The notes below the pieces were generated by a model, which saw only the letters and a program-made list of their open reading frames with translations, searched no databases and was not told the origin of the DNA. A program made the translations under genes and the position numbers. A DNA stretch of 64,000 bases from Tsukamurella tyrosinosolvens (lineage in GTDB: Bacteria; Actinomycetota; Actinomycetes; Mycobacteriales; Mycobacteriaceae): NCBI RefSeq assembly GCF_900104775.1, contig NZ_FNSA01000001.1, forward strand, positions 186,001 to 250,000, in the 5' to 3' direction. Every line of letters starts with the position of its first letter. Positions within the stretch are counted from its first letter, which is position 1. Positions 1-8,708 of the stretch are shown here, in pieces.

Positions 1-74
1 CCATCGTCGTGCTCGACATGCTGATGACGATCGGCATCTGGGGCGCCAGCAGCGAACTGGTCTTCCGGGGGTGA
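1..74 (+). CDS. YrbE/MlaE-family permease, C-terminal end only
   Basis: Only the last 23 codons are present, read from position 3 and ending in TGA; the gene starts outside the window. The fragment reads as a hydrophobic helix followed by a short polar end (…GASSELVFRG). Its place, 7 bases before the first MCE gene, is where the second YrbE permease subunit sits in actinobacterial mce operons, so it should be an integral membrane permease of the MCE importer. The family call rests on context more than on the fragment itself. Confidence 0.6.
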   Translation, partial: IVVLDMLMTIGIWGASSELVFRG

Positions 75-81
75 GGCGACG

Positions 82-1257
82 ATGACGACGCGCTGGCCCG
101 CGCCCGTGACGGGCATGATGACGCCCGGCCCGGTACTGCTGCGCCGCGGCCTCGCCACGATCCTGGTGGTGCTCCTCGCCGCGGCCGCGTTCTGGGCGGT
201 CCGCGCGATCGTCACCGTCCCGCCGAAGACCCTGACCCTCGTGGTGCGCAGCGTCGCGCCCGGTGTCGCGCCCGGCACCGCCGTCGAGATGGACGGCCTG
301 CGGATCGGCGAGGTCAGCGACATCGTCGACCGCGGCGCCGGCCGACTCGGCGTGGCGATGCGGCTCAACGGCGCCGCCGACGACCTCGTGACCGACGCCG
401 TGCGGGTCGCCTTCGCGCCCGGCAACACCTTCGGCATCACGGTGGTCTCGCTGACCCCCGGCCGGGGCGGCCGGACCCTCGCCGAGGGCTCCTCCTGGGA
501 ACCGATCTCGACGCCCGACGACGCGACGATGGCCTCCCTGCTCCGCTCGCTCAGCACCATGGAGCGGGAGAGCTTCCGGCCCCACATGGCGCAGCTCATC
601 GCCCAGATGGACACCACCACCCGCCAGTTCCTGCCCTTCCTCGGCGCCGTCGGCGCCATCGCGGAGGCCAACGCCGACACCCAGCGGATCCCCACCGGCG
701 AGACTCTGCCGACGATCGCGACCACACTCGGCGCCCTCGACACGTCGGTCAAGCGGATGCTCCCCGGGCTCCGCGCGCTGTGGTCCTGGACCGGCCCCGA
801 CACTCCGGGCTACCCCGAGCGGCAGAAGGGGACCATCGACGCGTTCGCCTACGACTTCTCGCCCGCGCTCGCCGCCCTGCTGAGCGCGCCCAACGTCGCG
901 GCGCTCACCGAGGTGCTGGTGCCGGTCCGCGAGCTCTCCACCCGGGCGGTCTCGAGCTTCCCCGACGCCGCCCGCAACGGCCGTCAGCTCGAGGAACTCA
1001 TCGAGCGGATCCGGCGATCCATGCCGGACAACGGATCCGGCCCCGTCCTCAACCTCGACGTCACGTTCCAGCAGTTCCCCGCGATCGCCTCCCTGCTGCC
1101 GCCGGTGCCGCAGTTCTCCGTGACTCCACCCGGCAAGCCCGCACCCGGCAAGCCCGGACCGGGGGCGGCCGCGACGTCCACCGCCCCGTCCGCGCCGAAG
1201 CCCACGGGCGCACCGTCGACCTCCACCGCCGCGCCGACCACGACGAGGGGCCGCTGA
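82..1257 (+). CDS. MCE family protein, first of six (MceA position)
   Basis: 391 residues. One membrane anchor (about residues 24–45) is followed by an MCE/MlaD domain (about 50–128, including GTAVEMDGLRIGEV), a long helical region, and a low-complexity Pro/Ser/Thr/Ala tail from about residue 346. MCE proteins of one operon assemble into a periplasm-spanning tube that carries lipids between the outer envelope and the YrbE permease. It is first of six consecutive MCE genes and starts 7 bases after the permease. The tail carries an Ala-Pro-Ser stretch encoded by the recurrent 9-mer GCACCGTCG (1210–1218). The substrate cannot be read from the sequence. Confidence 0.92.
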   Translation: MTTRWPAPVTGMMTPGPVLLRRGLATILVVLLAAAAFWAVRAIVTVPPKTLTLVVRSVAPGVAPGTAVEMDGLRIGEVSDIVDRGAGRLGVAMRLNGAADDLVTDAVRVAFAPGNTFGITVVSLTPGRGGRTLAEGSSWEPISTPDDATMASLLRSLSTMERESFRPHMAQLIAQMDTTTRQFLPFLGAVGAIAEANADTQRIPTGETLPTIATTLGALDTSVKRMLPGLRALWSWTGPDTPGYPERQKGTIDAFAYDFSPALAALLSAPNVAALTEVLVPVRELSTRAVSSFPDAARNGRQLEELIERIRRSMPDNGSGPVLNLDVTFQQFPAIASLLPPVPQFSVTPPGKPAPGKPGPGAAATSTAPSAPKPTGAPSTSTAAPTTTRGR

Positions 1258-1258
1258 C

Positions 1259-2278
1259 GTGCGCACAGCCCGCAATCCCGGAACCCTGCTGCTGATCTTC
1301 GTCGTCCTGATCGCGGTCGGCGCGGCCTTCACCGTGCGCGCGCTCACCCGCCCCGCCGAGGCCGCGCAAGCGTCGTACACCGCCGAGTTCACCAACGCCT
1401 CCGGGCTCCGCTCCGGCGACGATGTGCGGCTGCTCGGCGTCCAGGTGGGCAAGGTCCGCGACGTCACGCTCGACCAGGACGACACCGCGCGCGGCTCGCT
1501 CGCCCGGGTCGCGTTCACCGTCGACCGCGACCAGCGGCTCACCACCGCCACCACGCTGTCCATCCGGTTCCAGAACCTCACCGGCCTCCGCTATCTCGAG
1601 CTCTCCCCGAGCGACGCCCGGGCCGAGGCGATCGCCCCGGACTCCACGATCGGCACGACCCGGACGGTGCCGTCCTTCGACGTCACGACGATCTTCAACG
1701 GCCTGCAGCCCGTGCTCGCCTCGATGCAGCCCGATCAGATCAACCACCTCGCGCAGTCCATCGCGGCCGTCGTCGAGGGCGACGGTTCCGGGCTCGGTCC
1801 CCTGCTCGACGCCCTCCAGACGCTGAGCCGGTTCAGCAACGACCGCTCGGCACTGCTGCAGACACTGGTCCGCAACCTCAAGGCGATCAACGACAGCCTC
1901 GGCGGCAAGTCGGGGAGCCTGCCGACCGTGATCGGCTACCTCCAGGGCATCGGCGAGGTCATGCGCAACGCCGCGCCGTCGACGAAGGTCCTCTCCGACC
2001 AGGGCGCCGAGCTCATGACCGCGGCCGACGCCCTGCTCCGCGGCGCGGGCCTGCAGCCCGCCGGCAGCTCGCTGCTCGAACTCGCCCGACCCGAACTGCC
2101 CCGGCTGCAGAGCCTCGTCGACCTCGCCGCCCTCCTGCCCGGGCTGTTCGCGAACCTCACGCAGCAGCAGGTCCCCTCCGCGGGCGGCGACACCGGCTGC
2201 AGCCGCGGCGAGGCCCAACTGCCCGCCGGCGTCCTGGTCTTCCTCCGAGGATCGAAGGTGACGCTGTGCAAGCGCTGA
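1259..2278 (+). CDS. MCE family protein, second of six (MceB position)
   Basis: 339 residues from a GTG start one base after the previous stop. A transmembrane anchor lies at about residues 9–28 and the MCE domain at about 38–115 (GLRSGDDVRLLGVQVGKV). The remaining two-thirds is predicted helical, as in the needle-forming part of MCE subunits. Two cysteines near the end (…GGDTGCSR… and LCKR) could form a disulphide outside the membrane. Its end overlaps the next gene by 13 bases, consistent with coupled translation of the complex. Confidence 0.92.
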   Translation: MRTARNPGTLLLIFVVLIAVGAAFTVRALTRPAEAAQASYTAEFTNASGLRSGDDVRLLGVQVGKVRDVTLDQDDTARGSLARVAFTVDRDQRLTTATTLSIRFQNLTGLRYLELSPSDARAEAIAPDSTIGTTRTVPSFDVTTIFNGLQPVLASMQPDQINHLAQSIAAVVEGDGSGLGPLLDALQTLSRFSNDRSALLQTLVRNLKAINDSLGGKSGSLPTVIGYLQGIGEVMRNAAPSTKVLSDQGAELMTAADALLRGAGLQPAGSSLLELARPELPRLQSLVDLAALLPGLFANLTQQQVPSAGGDTGCSRGEAQLPAGVLVFLRGSKVTLCKR

Positions 2279-3330
2279 ACCTGCCCACGACCCTGCTGCG
2301 CGACGGCTACCGGCTGGCACTGAAGTTCGCCTCCGGCGTCGAGGAGGCCTGGGCCCTACCGAGCTCGAAGAACCGGCAGCTGCTCTTCGGCGTGCTCGGC
2401 GTCGCGCTGGCGCTGATCGTGATGATCGCCAGCTCGGTGCTCGCCGTCCGGCCCCTCGGAACCACCACCTACACCGCGCACTTCCCCGAGGCGGGGATGG
2501 TCCGCACGGGCGACGACGTGCGGGTGGCCGGCGTCTCCGTGGGTTCCGTGCAGCGGGTCGCGCTCGACGGCGGCCACGTCGACGTGGGGCTGCGGATCAA
2601 GAAGAAGGTGCACATCGGCGACCAGTCCCGCGTCGCCGTGAAAATGCTGACCGGCGTCGGTGGCTACTTCGTCGACATCGACTCGATCGGCACGGGATCC
2701 CTGGGGGCGACGCCGATCCCGCCGGCGCGGGTGCGGATCCCGTACAGCCTGGTCGAGACCTTCCAGCAGGCCGATCCGAAGGTCCGCGCGATCGACCCGA
2801 CGCCGCTGCGCGAATCGCTCGCGCAGATCCAGCGCGCGACGAGTGGCAACTCCGGCCAGCTGAAGGAGGTGCTGTCCACCCTCCAGGGCGTGGTGCAGAG
2901 CCTGTCGACGCAGAAGGACGAGGTCGGCGGCTTCGTCCAGACCCTGGCGGAGTACTCCGCCGCGATCGATCGCAACGGAGACGTCCTCACCCAGGTGATG
3001 CGCGACATGAACATCTACTTCTCCACCGCGCGGCTCAACGTGGCCGGGTACAAGCGGTTCATGAGCGCCTTGGACATGGTGCTCACCCGGATCATCCCGC
3101 CGGCCAACTTCTACCAGGAGAACCTCGCGTCGATGGAGGCGCAGGTGAACCTCATGTCCGGCCAGATCGGCGGGCTGCTCACCAAGTACCAGAAGATGAT
3201 CGACGACGCGATGGCCCTGTTGCGGCGGATCCAGTCCTCGGTCAAGCCGGACGGCACCATCGTCTTCGACGGTTCCGTCCCCACCCTCTCGTCCCAGTAC
3301 TGCATCCCGCTGGAAGGGGCACCGTGCTGA
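2266..3330 (+). CDS. MCE family protein, third of six (MceC position)
   Basis: 354 residues. The GTG start lies inside the end of the previous gene. An unusually long cytoplasmic segment (about 37 residues) precedes the membrane anchor (about 38–61). The MCE domain follows at about 68–150, with the typical motif VRTGDDVRVAGVSVGSV. The C-terminal part is helical and ends with a cysteine pair (YCIPLEGAPC). It overlaps the next gene by 7 bases. It is expected to be one of six non-identical subunits of the lipid conduit. Confidence 0.92.
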   Translation: MQALNLPTTLLRDGYRLALKFASGVEEAWALPSSKNRQLLFGVLGVALALIVMIASSVLAVRPLGTTTYTAHFPEAGMVRTGDDVRVAGVSVGSVQRVALDGGHVDVGLRIKKKVHIGDQSRVAVKMLTGVGGYFVDIDSIGTGSLGATPIPPARVRIPYSLVETFQQADPKVRAIDPTPLRESLAQIQRATSGNSGQLKEVLSTLQGVVQSLSTQKDEVGGFVQTLAEYSAAIDRNGDVLTQVMRDMNIYFSTARLNVAGYKRFMSALDMVLTRIIPPANFYQENLASMEAQVNLMSGQIGGLLTKYQKMIDDAMALLRRIQSSVKPDGTIVFDGSVPTLSSQYCIPLEGAPC

Positions 3331-4439
3331 TGGTCTCCAAGATCCTGGGCTCGAAATGGCTGATCACCGCGATCGCGATCACGGTGGTCGGGTCGATCAT
3401 CGCCGCCGCCCTGTACGTCGCCCGCACGCCCGAGAAGGCTCAGGCCAGGTACTGCGCGATGATGCCCGACGCGATCGGCCTGTACGTCGGCAACCCCGTG
3501 ACCCGGCTCGGCGTGCCGATCGGGAGGGTCACCGCCGTCCGCCCCGAGAACGCCGCGGCGCGTGTGGAGTTCGACGTGGACGCCGACCAGGCGATCAGGG
3601 CCGGCACCGGTGCGGTGACCGTCGCCGCCTCGCTCATCGCCTCCCGGCAGCTGGCCCTCGTCGACGGCGCCGCCCAGGGCCCCGCGCTGCAGGCCGGGAA
3701 GTGCCTGACCGACACCAAGACCCCGCAGTCCCTGAGCCGGAGCCTCAGCTCGATCGGCGACGCCGCGGCGAAGCTCACGACGGGCGGCGGGCCGGAACAG
3801 GCCAAGCAGGTTCAGGACTCACTCACCTCTCTCGCGGCCGCTGTCGACGGCACCGGGCCCGACGTCAACGGCGTCATCGGCAGCCTCGCCGCACTGCTCG
3901 ACGACCCCGGCCCCGGCATCGGCGACGTGGGCCGCAGCCTCGACGCGGTCTCGTCCCTCACCGGCGGCATGACCTCGAACTGGAGCCCACTCAAACAGCT
4001 CCTGACGACCACCCCCGACGGCCTCGCCGAGATCATCGTCCCGACGGCGAGGACCACGGAGACCCTCGCAGAGGCACTGATCCCCCTCGGAAAACTGCTG
4101 CGGGACCTGATCTCCCACTACGGCCACAACCTGTGGCCGATCCTCGACACCGTGATCCCCGCATCGCGGCTGGTCAGCGCCGGCGTGCGGAACTGGGGCG
4201 ATCTCCTCGGCTTCCTCCCGCCCCTGATCGACGCCTTCAACGTCTCCTTCGACCAGCGGACCCTCGGACTGAAGATCGTCTTCACCCCGCCGTCGACGAA
4301 GATGGTCGCCCGCAACCCCGAGTTGACCTGCGCCAACGTCAACCGCATCGCACCGGGCCAGTGCAAGGTCGTCGACCCCGGCCACATCGACGTCGACCTG
4401 ATCTCCGCCGTGCTCCGCGGAACGGGGGCCGCCCGATGA
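3324..4439 (+). CDS. MCE family protein, fourth of six (MceD position)
   Basis: 371 residues from a GTG start overlapping the previous gene. The membrane anchor is at about residues 12–34 and the MCE domain at about 37–120 (GLYVGNPVTRLGVPIGRV). The later region is mostly helical and carries a few cysteines near the end (ELTCANVN, GQCKVV). An alternative start two codons downstream (ATG, Met3) is possible. It overlaps the following gene by 4 bases. Confidence 0.92.
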   Translation: MLMVSKILGSKWLITAIAITVVGSIIAAALYVARTPEKAQARYCAMMPDAIGLYVGNPVTRLGVPIGRVTAVRPENAAARVEFDVDADQAIRAGTGAVTVAASLIASRQLALVDGAAQGPALQAGKCLTDTKTPQSLSRSLSSIGDAAAKLTTGGGPEQAKQVQDSLTSLAAAVDGTGPDVNGVIGSLAALLDDPGPGIGDVGRSLDAVSSLTGGMTSNWSPLKQLLTTTPDGLAEIIVPTARTTETLAEALIPLGKLLRDLISHYGHNLWPILDTVIPASRLVSAGVRNWGDLLGFLPPLIDAFNVSFDQRTLGLKIVFTPPSTKMVARNPELTCANVNRIAPGQCKVVDPGHIDVDLISAVLRGTGAAR

Positions 4440-5476
4440 ACCGCCCCACCGTCCGCAGCCGGATCACCCGCGGCCTGCTCCTCCTCGTCGTCCTCGCGCT
4501 CGGCGTTCTCGGCGTGCTCCGCGCGAGCCCGTCGACCCTGCCGAGTCCCACCGGCTGGTCGTCGGGATGGCCTCTGCGCGTGGAATTCTCCAACGCCCTG
4601 AACCTGCCCGACCAGGCGCAGGTCCGGTTCAACGGCCGCTCCGTCGGCACCATGGATTCGGTGCGGCTCGACGGCGATCGGGCCGTCGCGACCCTGACCA
4701 TCTCGGAGCCCGCGAGCATCCCCGCCGACACCACCGCCGAGCTGCGCCAGGACACGCTCCTCGGCGACGTCTACATCGCGCTGGTCTCGGCGCCCACCTC
4801 GACCGCGCAACCGCTCCGCGCGGGCGGGCTGATCCCGCTCGCGCAGAGCCGCCCGCCGGATCACGTGGAGGACCTCATGACCAGCCTGTCGGGCTTCCTC
4901 GGCAGCGGCGGCGTCGCGCAACTCGGCAACACGGTCCAGCGGATCGACGGTGCCTTCCCCGATGATCCGACGCGCACCCGCACGATCACCGACAACCTGG
5001 CGTCCACCGTCATGGCGTGGGCCGACGACACCGCCTCACTCGACGCGGCGCTGCGCTCCGTCGTCGGGGTCACCGGCACCGTCGCGGCCGAGCACCGGAT
5101 GCTCAGCGACTACCTCTCCCCCGACGGGCTCCGCCGCTGGGGCGTCATCTCCGAGACCGCCCGGGTGACCGAGGTGTTCGCCTCGCTGGCACCGCTGATC
5201 AAGAACACCGCGCCGCTGACCCCGGGTGTCCGCGACCTCGCGGCGCTGTTCACGCAGGTGGTCAGCCCCCTGCTCCTCCTCGACCGACCGGTGGGCGCCG
5301 TCCGCCCTGACAATCTGATCAACCTGCGGAACCTGTTCCGGGACACGATCATCCCGTGGGTCGAGCACGGCCCGAAGGTGAACGTGGTCAAGGTCTCCGA
5401 CGGTCCCGCCGTGCCCACCGAGGAGAAGGCGGAGCAGGCGCTCCGCGCGATGCGCATGATCGGGGCGGTGCGATGA
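4436..5476 (+). CDS. MCE family protein, fifth of six (MceE position), without lipobox
   Basis: 346 residues; ATG overlaps the previous stop (ATGA). The membrane anchor is at about residues 12–28 and the MCE domain at about 45–125 (ALNLPDQAQVRFNGRSVGTM). In many mce operons the fifth protein is a lipoprotein, but here the hydrophobic segment is followed by Arg-Ala-Ser and no Cys. It should therefore be a membrane-anchored rather than a lipid-modified subunit. It overlaps the next gene by 4 bases. Confidence 0.9.
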   Translation: MNRPTVRSRITRGLLLLVVLALGVLGVLRASPSTLPSPTGWSSGWPLRVEFSNALNLPDQAQVRFNGRSVGTMDSVRLDGDRAVATLTISEPASIPADTTAELRQDTLLGDVYIALVSAPTSTAQPLRAGGLIPLAQSRPPDHVEDLMTSLSGFLGSGGVAQLGNTVQRIDGAFPDDPTRTRTITDNLASTVMAWADDTASLDAALRSVVGVTGTVAAEHRMLSDYLSPDGLRRWGVISETARVTEVFASLAPLIKNTAPLTPGVRDLAALFTQVVSPLLLLDRPVGAVRPDNLINLRNLFRDTIIPWVEHGPKVNVVKVSDGPAVPTEEKAEQALRAMRMIGAVR

Positions 5477-6432
5477 AGAAGGAACTGGTGGCGAACGCGA
5501 TCACGTTCACCGTGGTGCTCGTGGTCGGCCTGCTCATCCTCCTGGTCGGCTACATGGGGCTGCGTCCCGGCGTGACCTACACGACGCTCTCGCTCAAGTT
5601 GGCCCACACCGGTCAGCTGTCGATCGGGTCGCCGATCCTCCTGCGCGGCGTGCGGATCGGCGACGTCACCGCCGTCGAGCCCTCGACCGAGGGCGTCCGG
5701 GTCGCCCTGCGCTACCCGTCGGAGTACCGGATCCCGGTGGACTCGGCCCTCTCCGTCGAGCAGCTCAGCGCGCTCAGCGAGCCCTACGTCGAGTTCGCGC
5801 CCCGCTCCTCCGACGGCGCCGTCTTCGCCTCGGGCGCCGAGATCCCCGCGACGGCCGTCACCCAGTCCCGCTCCGTCAGCGACGTCTTCGAGGCGCTCGC
5901 AGCGCTCAACCGCACCGCGGACTCGGGTGCGCTCGGGGGAATCGTGAAGACGGCGTGGCAGGCGACCTCCGGCCGCGACGACGACCTGACCACCCTCAGC
6001 CGCGCCGGGCAGCTGCTCAGCTCCACCGTGCTCAGCCGGATGCCCGCGATCCGCAGCATGTTCGCCAACACCCAGGTCTACTCCGCGGACCTGGGGTGGA
6101 CCGCGAACGCCGTGCGCCGACTCGGCACCGAGTTCGAGAACACGGCCGACGTGGTGCTCAGCGCCGTGCAGGCCGTGCAACGCATGGTGATGACCCTCGA
6201 CGCGCCGGACCCGTTCGTGAACACCATCGACCCGTTCCTCAAGCGGCTCAAGCCCTACCTCGACGAGCTGCTCCCCGCGGTCGCCACCACCGGCGGCCCG
6301 TTCATCTCCATCTTCTCGGCGGTCAACCGCACGGTGCCGCAGATCGATCTCAGCACGCTGCTGTCGAACGCGCTGCAGGTCGCCGGGACCGACGGTGCCG
6401 CGCGCGTCACCCTGACCCTCCCCCGCCCCTGA
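5473..6432 (+). CDS. MCE family protein, sixth of six (MceF position)
   Basis: 319 residues from ATG at 5473. The membrane anchor is at about residues 10–29 and the MCE domain at about 36–115 (GQLSIGSPILLRGVRIGDV). The remaining helical region is shorter than in the other five. It closes the run of MCE subunits and is followed 17 bases later by an Mce-associated protein. The short C-terminus has no proline-rich tail. Confidence 0.92.
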   Translation: MKKELVANAITFTVVLVVGLLILLVGYMGLRPGVTYTTLSLKLAHTGQLSIGSPILLRGVRIGDVTAVEPSTEGVRVALRYPSEYRIPVDSALSVEQLSALSEPYVEFAPRSSDGAVFASGAEIPATAVTQSRSVSDVFEALAALNRTADSGALGGIVKTAWQATSGRDDDLTTLSRAGQLLSSTVLSRMPAIRSMFANTQVYSADLGWTANAVRRLGTEFENTADVVLSAVQAVQRMVMTLDAPDPFVNTIDPFLKRLKPYLDELLPAVATTGGPFISIFSAVNRTVPQIDLSTLLSNALQVAGTDGAARVTLTLPRP

Positions 6433-6449
6433 CCACCAGAGAGGAATCC

Positions 6450-7325
6450 ATGCCGCAGGAGCACGACGACCCCGACGAGGTCGCCGCCGACGCGTCGGCC
6501 CCCGACGACGAGAACTCCGCCGAGGACGACGCTGCCGATCAGGCGGCCGAAGACGCCGCTGACGAGGCCGCGCCGCCGGTCTCGACCGAGAAGCCGCGGA
6601 AGCCGGGGCCCGCCCGATCCGCCACGCCCCCTTCCGGATCCGCCGCCGCGCGGAAGAAGTCGCTCGGGAAGGCCCCCGACGAGGAGCCCGCCCGGCGGGC
6701 ACCGTCGGGCACACTGCGCACCGTCCTCGCGACGGTCGTCGTCGTCGCGCTCGTCGCCGTCTCCGTCCTGCTCTACCTGCAGACCCGCGCCCTCGACGCG
6801 GAGCGGCAGGAGGCGTCCGACCGGGCCCGCGCCGAGCAGATCGCCTCCGACTACGCCGTCAAGGCCGCGACCATCGACTACCGCGACCTCACGCCGTGGA
6901 TCAACGGGCTGAAGGCCGGAGCCACACCGGAACTGGCGAAGAAGTTCGACTCCATCCTCGACGTCATGCGCGAGATCGTGACCCCGCTGCGGATCACCGC
7001 CACGGGCAAGGCATCGTTCGCGAAGACCACCTCCGAGGTGAACGGCATCTACCAGGTGAAGGTGGCCGTCGACGTCTCGACGCAGAACATCCAGGCCCCG
7101 CAGGGCACTCTCAGCACCAGCACCTACTCGGTGAGCCTCGACCGCAACCGGGACTGGATCATCACCGAGGCCGGCGACCCGGCCAACCCGAACGCCGTGC
7201 TCAGCGGTCTCGGCGGCGGAACGGGGACGGCCCCGTCGGCGAACCCGTCCGCGCCGTCGAACCCGCAGCAGCCCGCCACCCCGACCATGCCCGCCCTGCC
7301 CGCACCGTCGGGCACCCCCAACTGA
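6450..7325 (+). CDS. Mce-associated membrane protein
   Basis: 291 residues, with GAGAGGAA before ATG as ribosome binding site. The first ~85 residues are acidic and Ala/Pro-rich and should be cytoplasmic. One transmembrane helix lies at about 89–110 (TVLATVVVVALVAVSVLLY). A folded extracytoplasmic domain of about 150 residues follows (the region of VSTQNIQAPQG and NRDWIITEAGD), then a Pro/Ser/Ala tail. This order matches the Mas proteins that follow mceF in mycobacteria and are thought to stabilise the importer. Two copies of the GCACCGTCG 9-mer lie in its disordered parts (6699–6707, 7302–7310). Confidence 0.82.
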   Translation: MPQEHDDPDEVAADASAPDDENSAEDDAADQAAEDAADEAAPPVSTEKPRKPGPARSATPPSGSAAARKKSLGKAPDEEPARRAPSGTLRTVLATVVVVALVAVSVLLYLQTRALDAERQEASDRARAEQIASDYAVKAATIDYRDLTPWINGLKAGATPELAKKFDSILDVMREIVTPLRITATGKASFAKTTSEVNGIYQVKVAVDVSTQNIQAPQGTLSTSTYSVSLDRNRDWIITEAGDPANPNAVLSGLGGGTGTAPSANPSAPSNPQQPATPTMPALPAPSGTPN

Positions 7326-7343
7326 CGCCCGGAGGACCCGACG

Positions 7344-7559
7344 ATGGTGCAGCGCTTCCTCGATTACGAGATGAAGGTCTCGGAGTTCATCGGCCTCCTC
7401 GTCCTCGTGGGCATCCCGTACGGGATCATCGGCGTCGTCTGGTCGCTGACCCACATGGACCACCTCGGCGACCTCAGCGGGATCGACCGGATCGTCTCCT
7501 TCCTCGGTGCCGTCGTCTGCTGGCCGGTGCTGCTCTTCGCGAACGTGACGATGCGGTGA
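7344..7559 (+). CDS. Small membrane protein of the mce operon (71 aa)
   Basis: 71 residues with two predicted membrane helices (about residues 11–34 and 49–68), starting 18 bases after the Mce-associated gene behind a GGAGGA site. Its stop overlaps the next start by one base (TGATG). I do not recognise a named family. Its position suggests a small accessory subunit of the MCE importer or of the oxygenase encoded three genes on. The small size leaves some doubt about expression. Confidence 0.7.
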   Translation: MVQRFLDYEMKVSEFIGLLVLVGIPYGIIGVVWSLTHMDHLGDLSGIDRIVSFLGAVVCWPVLLFANVTMR

Positions 7560-7753
7560 TGGCCCTGGTGTGGATCATCGACGTGGTGGTCCAGTACGTG
7601 AAGATCCTCGGCGGCCGGCAGCGGGTGCCCGCAGTGGTGCGGATCGCGGCCTGGCTCCTGCTCCTCGCCGCGGCGGTCGCGGGTGTCGTGCTCGTCGGCG
7701 CCGGGCTGGTCCTCCTCGACGACTACCTCGCCACCCTCCCGCCGACGCGATAG
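7559..7753 (+). CDS. Small membrane protein of the mce operon (64 aa)
   Basis: 64 residues. The ATG shares its A with the preceding TGA stop, a clear sign of coupled translation. A short amphipathic start (ALVWIIDVVVQYVKIL) precedes one long hydrophobic helix at about residues 32–55 (Leu/Ala/Val-rich). No family is recognised. It sits 8 bases before the MpaB-type oxygenase, so it may help place that enzyme at the membrane. Confidence 0.65.
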   Translation: MALVWIIDVVVQYVKILGGRQRVPAVVRIAAWLLLLAAAVAGVVLVGAGLVLLDDYLATLPPTR

Positions 7754-7761
7754 GAGCCTCC

Positions 7762-8679
7762 ATGTCACGCTCGTCCACTCCTGCCGGGGACCTCGGCGCG
7801 CCCGACGATGCCCCACTCACCCTGGAGCGCACCAGGATCTCGATCCCGGGCACCCACCGGCGGTACACGACCCGCGAGCTCGCGGTGACCGACGCCCTCG
7901 ACTTCTGGGGCTTCGCCGGCGCGGCCGCGAACGTCGCGATGCAGATGATGAGCCCGGGCGTCGGGCACGGCGTGGTGGAGTCGACGGTGGAGAGCGGCGC
8001 GCTGATGAAGCGCCCGTGGAAGCGCGCGCGCACCACCACCCAGTACCTCGCGGTCGCGATCCTCGGCAGCGACGCCGAGAAGGAGGCCTACCGCGAGGCC
8101 GTCAACGGGGCGCACCGGCAGGTGAAATCGCAGCCCGGGGCGGCGGTGAAGTACAACGCCTTCGACCGGGACCTGCAGCTCTGGGTGGCGGCCTGCCTCT
8201 TCGTCGGCTTCGAGGACACGTACCAGATGCTCAACGGGCGGCTGCCCGAGAACCAGGCCGAGAGCTTCTACCAGTCCTGCGCGACGCTCGGCACCACCCT
8301 GCAGGTGCCGCGCGACATGTGGCCGGCCACGCGCGCCGACTTCGACGACTACTGGGTCCGCGCGTGCGGAGAGATCCGGCTCGACGAGCCCGTCGCCGCC
8401 TACCTCGACGACCTGCTGCACCTGCGGATGATCACCTGGCCGCTGCATCTCGTCTTCGGCGGGCTGCTGACGTTCCTCACCGCCGGCTTCCTCGCGCCGT
8501 ACTTCCGGGAGCAGATGCACGTGGCCTGGACGGCCGCGGATCAGCGCCGGTTCGAGAACCTCTTCGCGTTCGTGGGCTTCGTCAACCGCTTCATCCCGCG
8601 GTTCCTGCGGTTCGGGCCGACGCGATCGCTCATGGTGGACCTGCGGCTGCGGATGGGCGCGGGCAGGCCTCTCATCTGA
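7762..8679 (+). CDS. MpaB/DUF2236-family oxygenase, end of mce operon
   Basis: 305 residues from ATG 7762 after TAGGAGCC. It matches the rubber-oxygenase/MpaB (DUF2236) fold: an N-terminal FWGFAGAAANVAMQMM region, then RPWKRARTT, then the conserved segment with a His (NGAHRQV) and Asp/Tyr residues (KYNAFDRDLQLWVAA), and a C-terminal FRFGP region. Family members include latex-clearing proteins and fungal MpaB, which oxidatively cleave isoprenoid chains, in several cases with haem. Here the substrate is unknown; a lipid delivered by the MCE system is a fair inference. A paralogue lies at 10022–10966. Confidence 0.85.
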   Translation: MSRSSTPAGDLGAPDDAPLTLERTRISIPGTHRRYTTRELAVTDALDFWGFAGAAANVAMQMMSPGVGHGVVESTVESGALMKRPWKRARTTTQYLAVAILGSDAEKEAYREAVNGAHRQVKSQPGAAVKYNAFDRDLQLWVAACLFVGFEDTYQMLNGRLPENQAESFYQSCATLGTTLQVPRDMWPATRADFDDYWVRACGEIRLDEPVAAYLDDLLHLRMITWPLHLVFGGLLTFLTAGFLAPYFREQMHVAWTAADQRRFENLFAFVGFVNRFIPRFLRFGPTRSLMVDLRLRMGAGRPLI

Positions 8680-8708
8680 ACGCGGACGCCCGCCGGCGCG
8701 GTGCCCGC

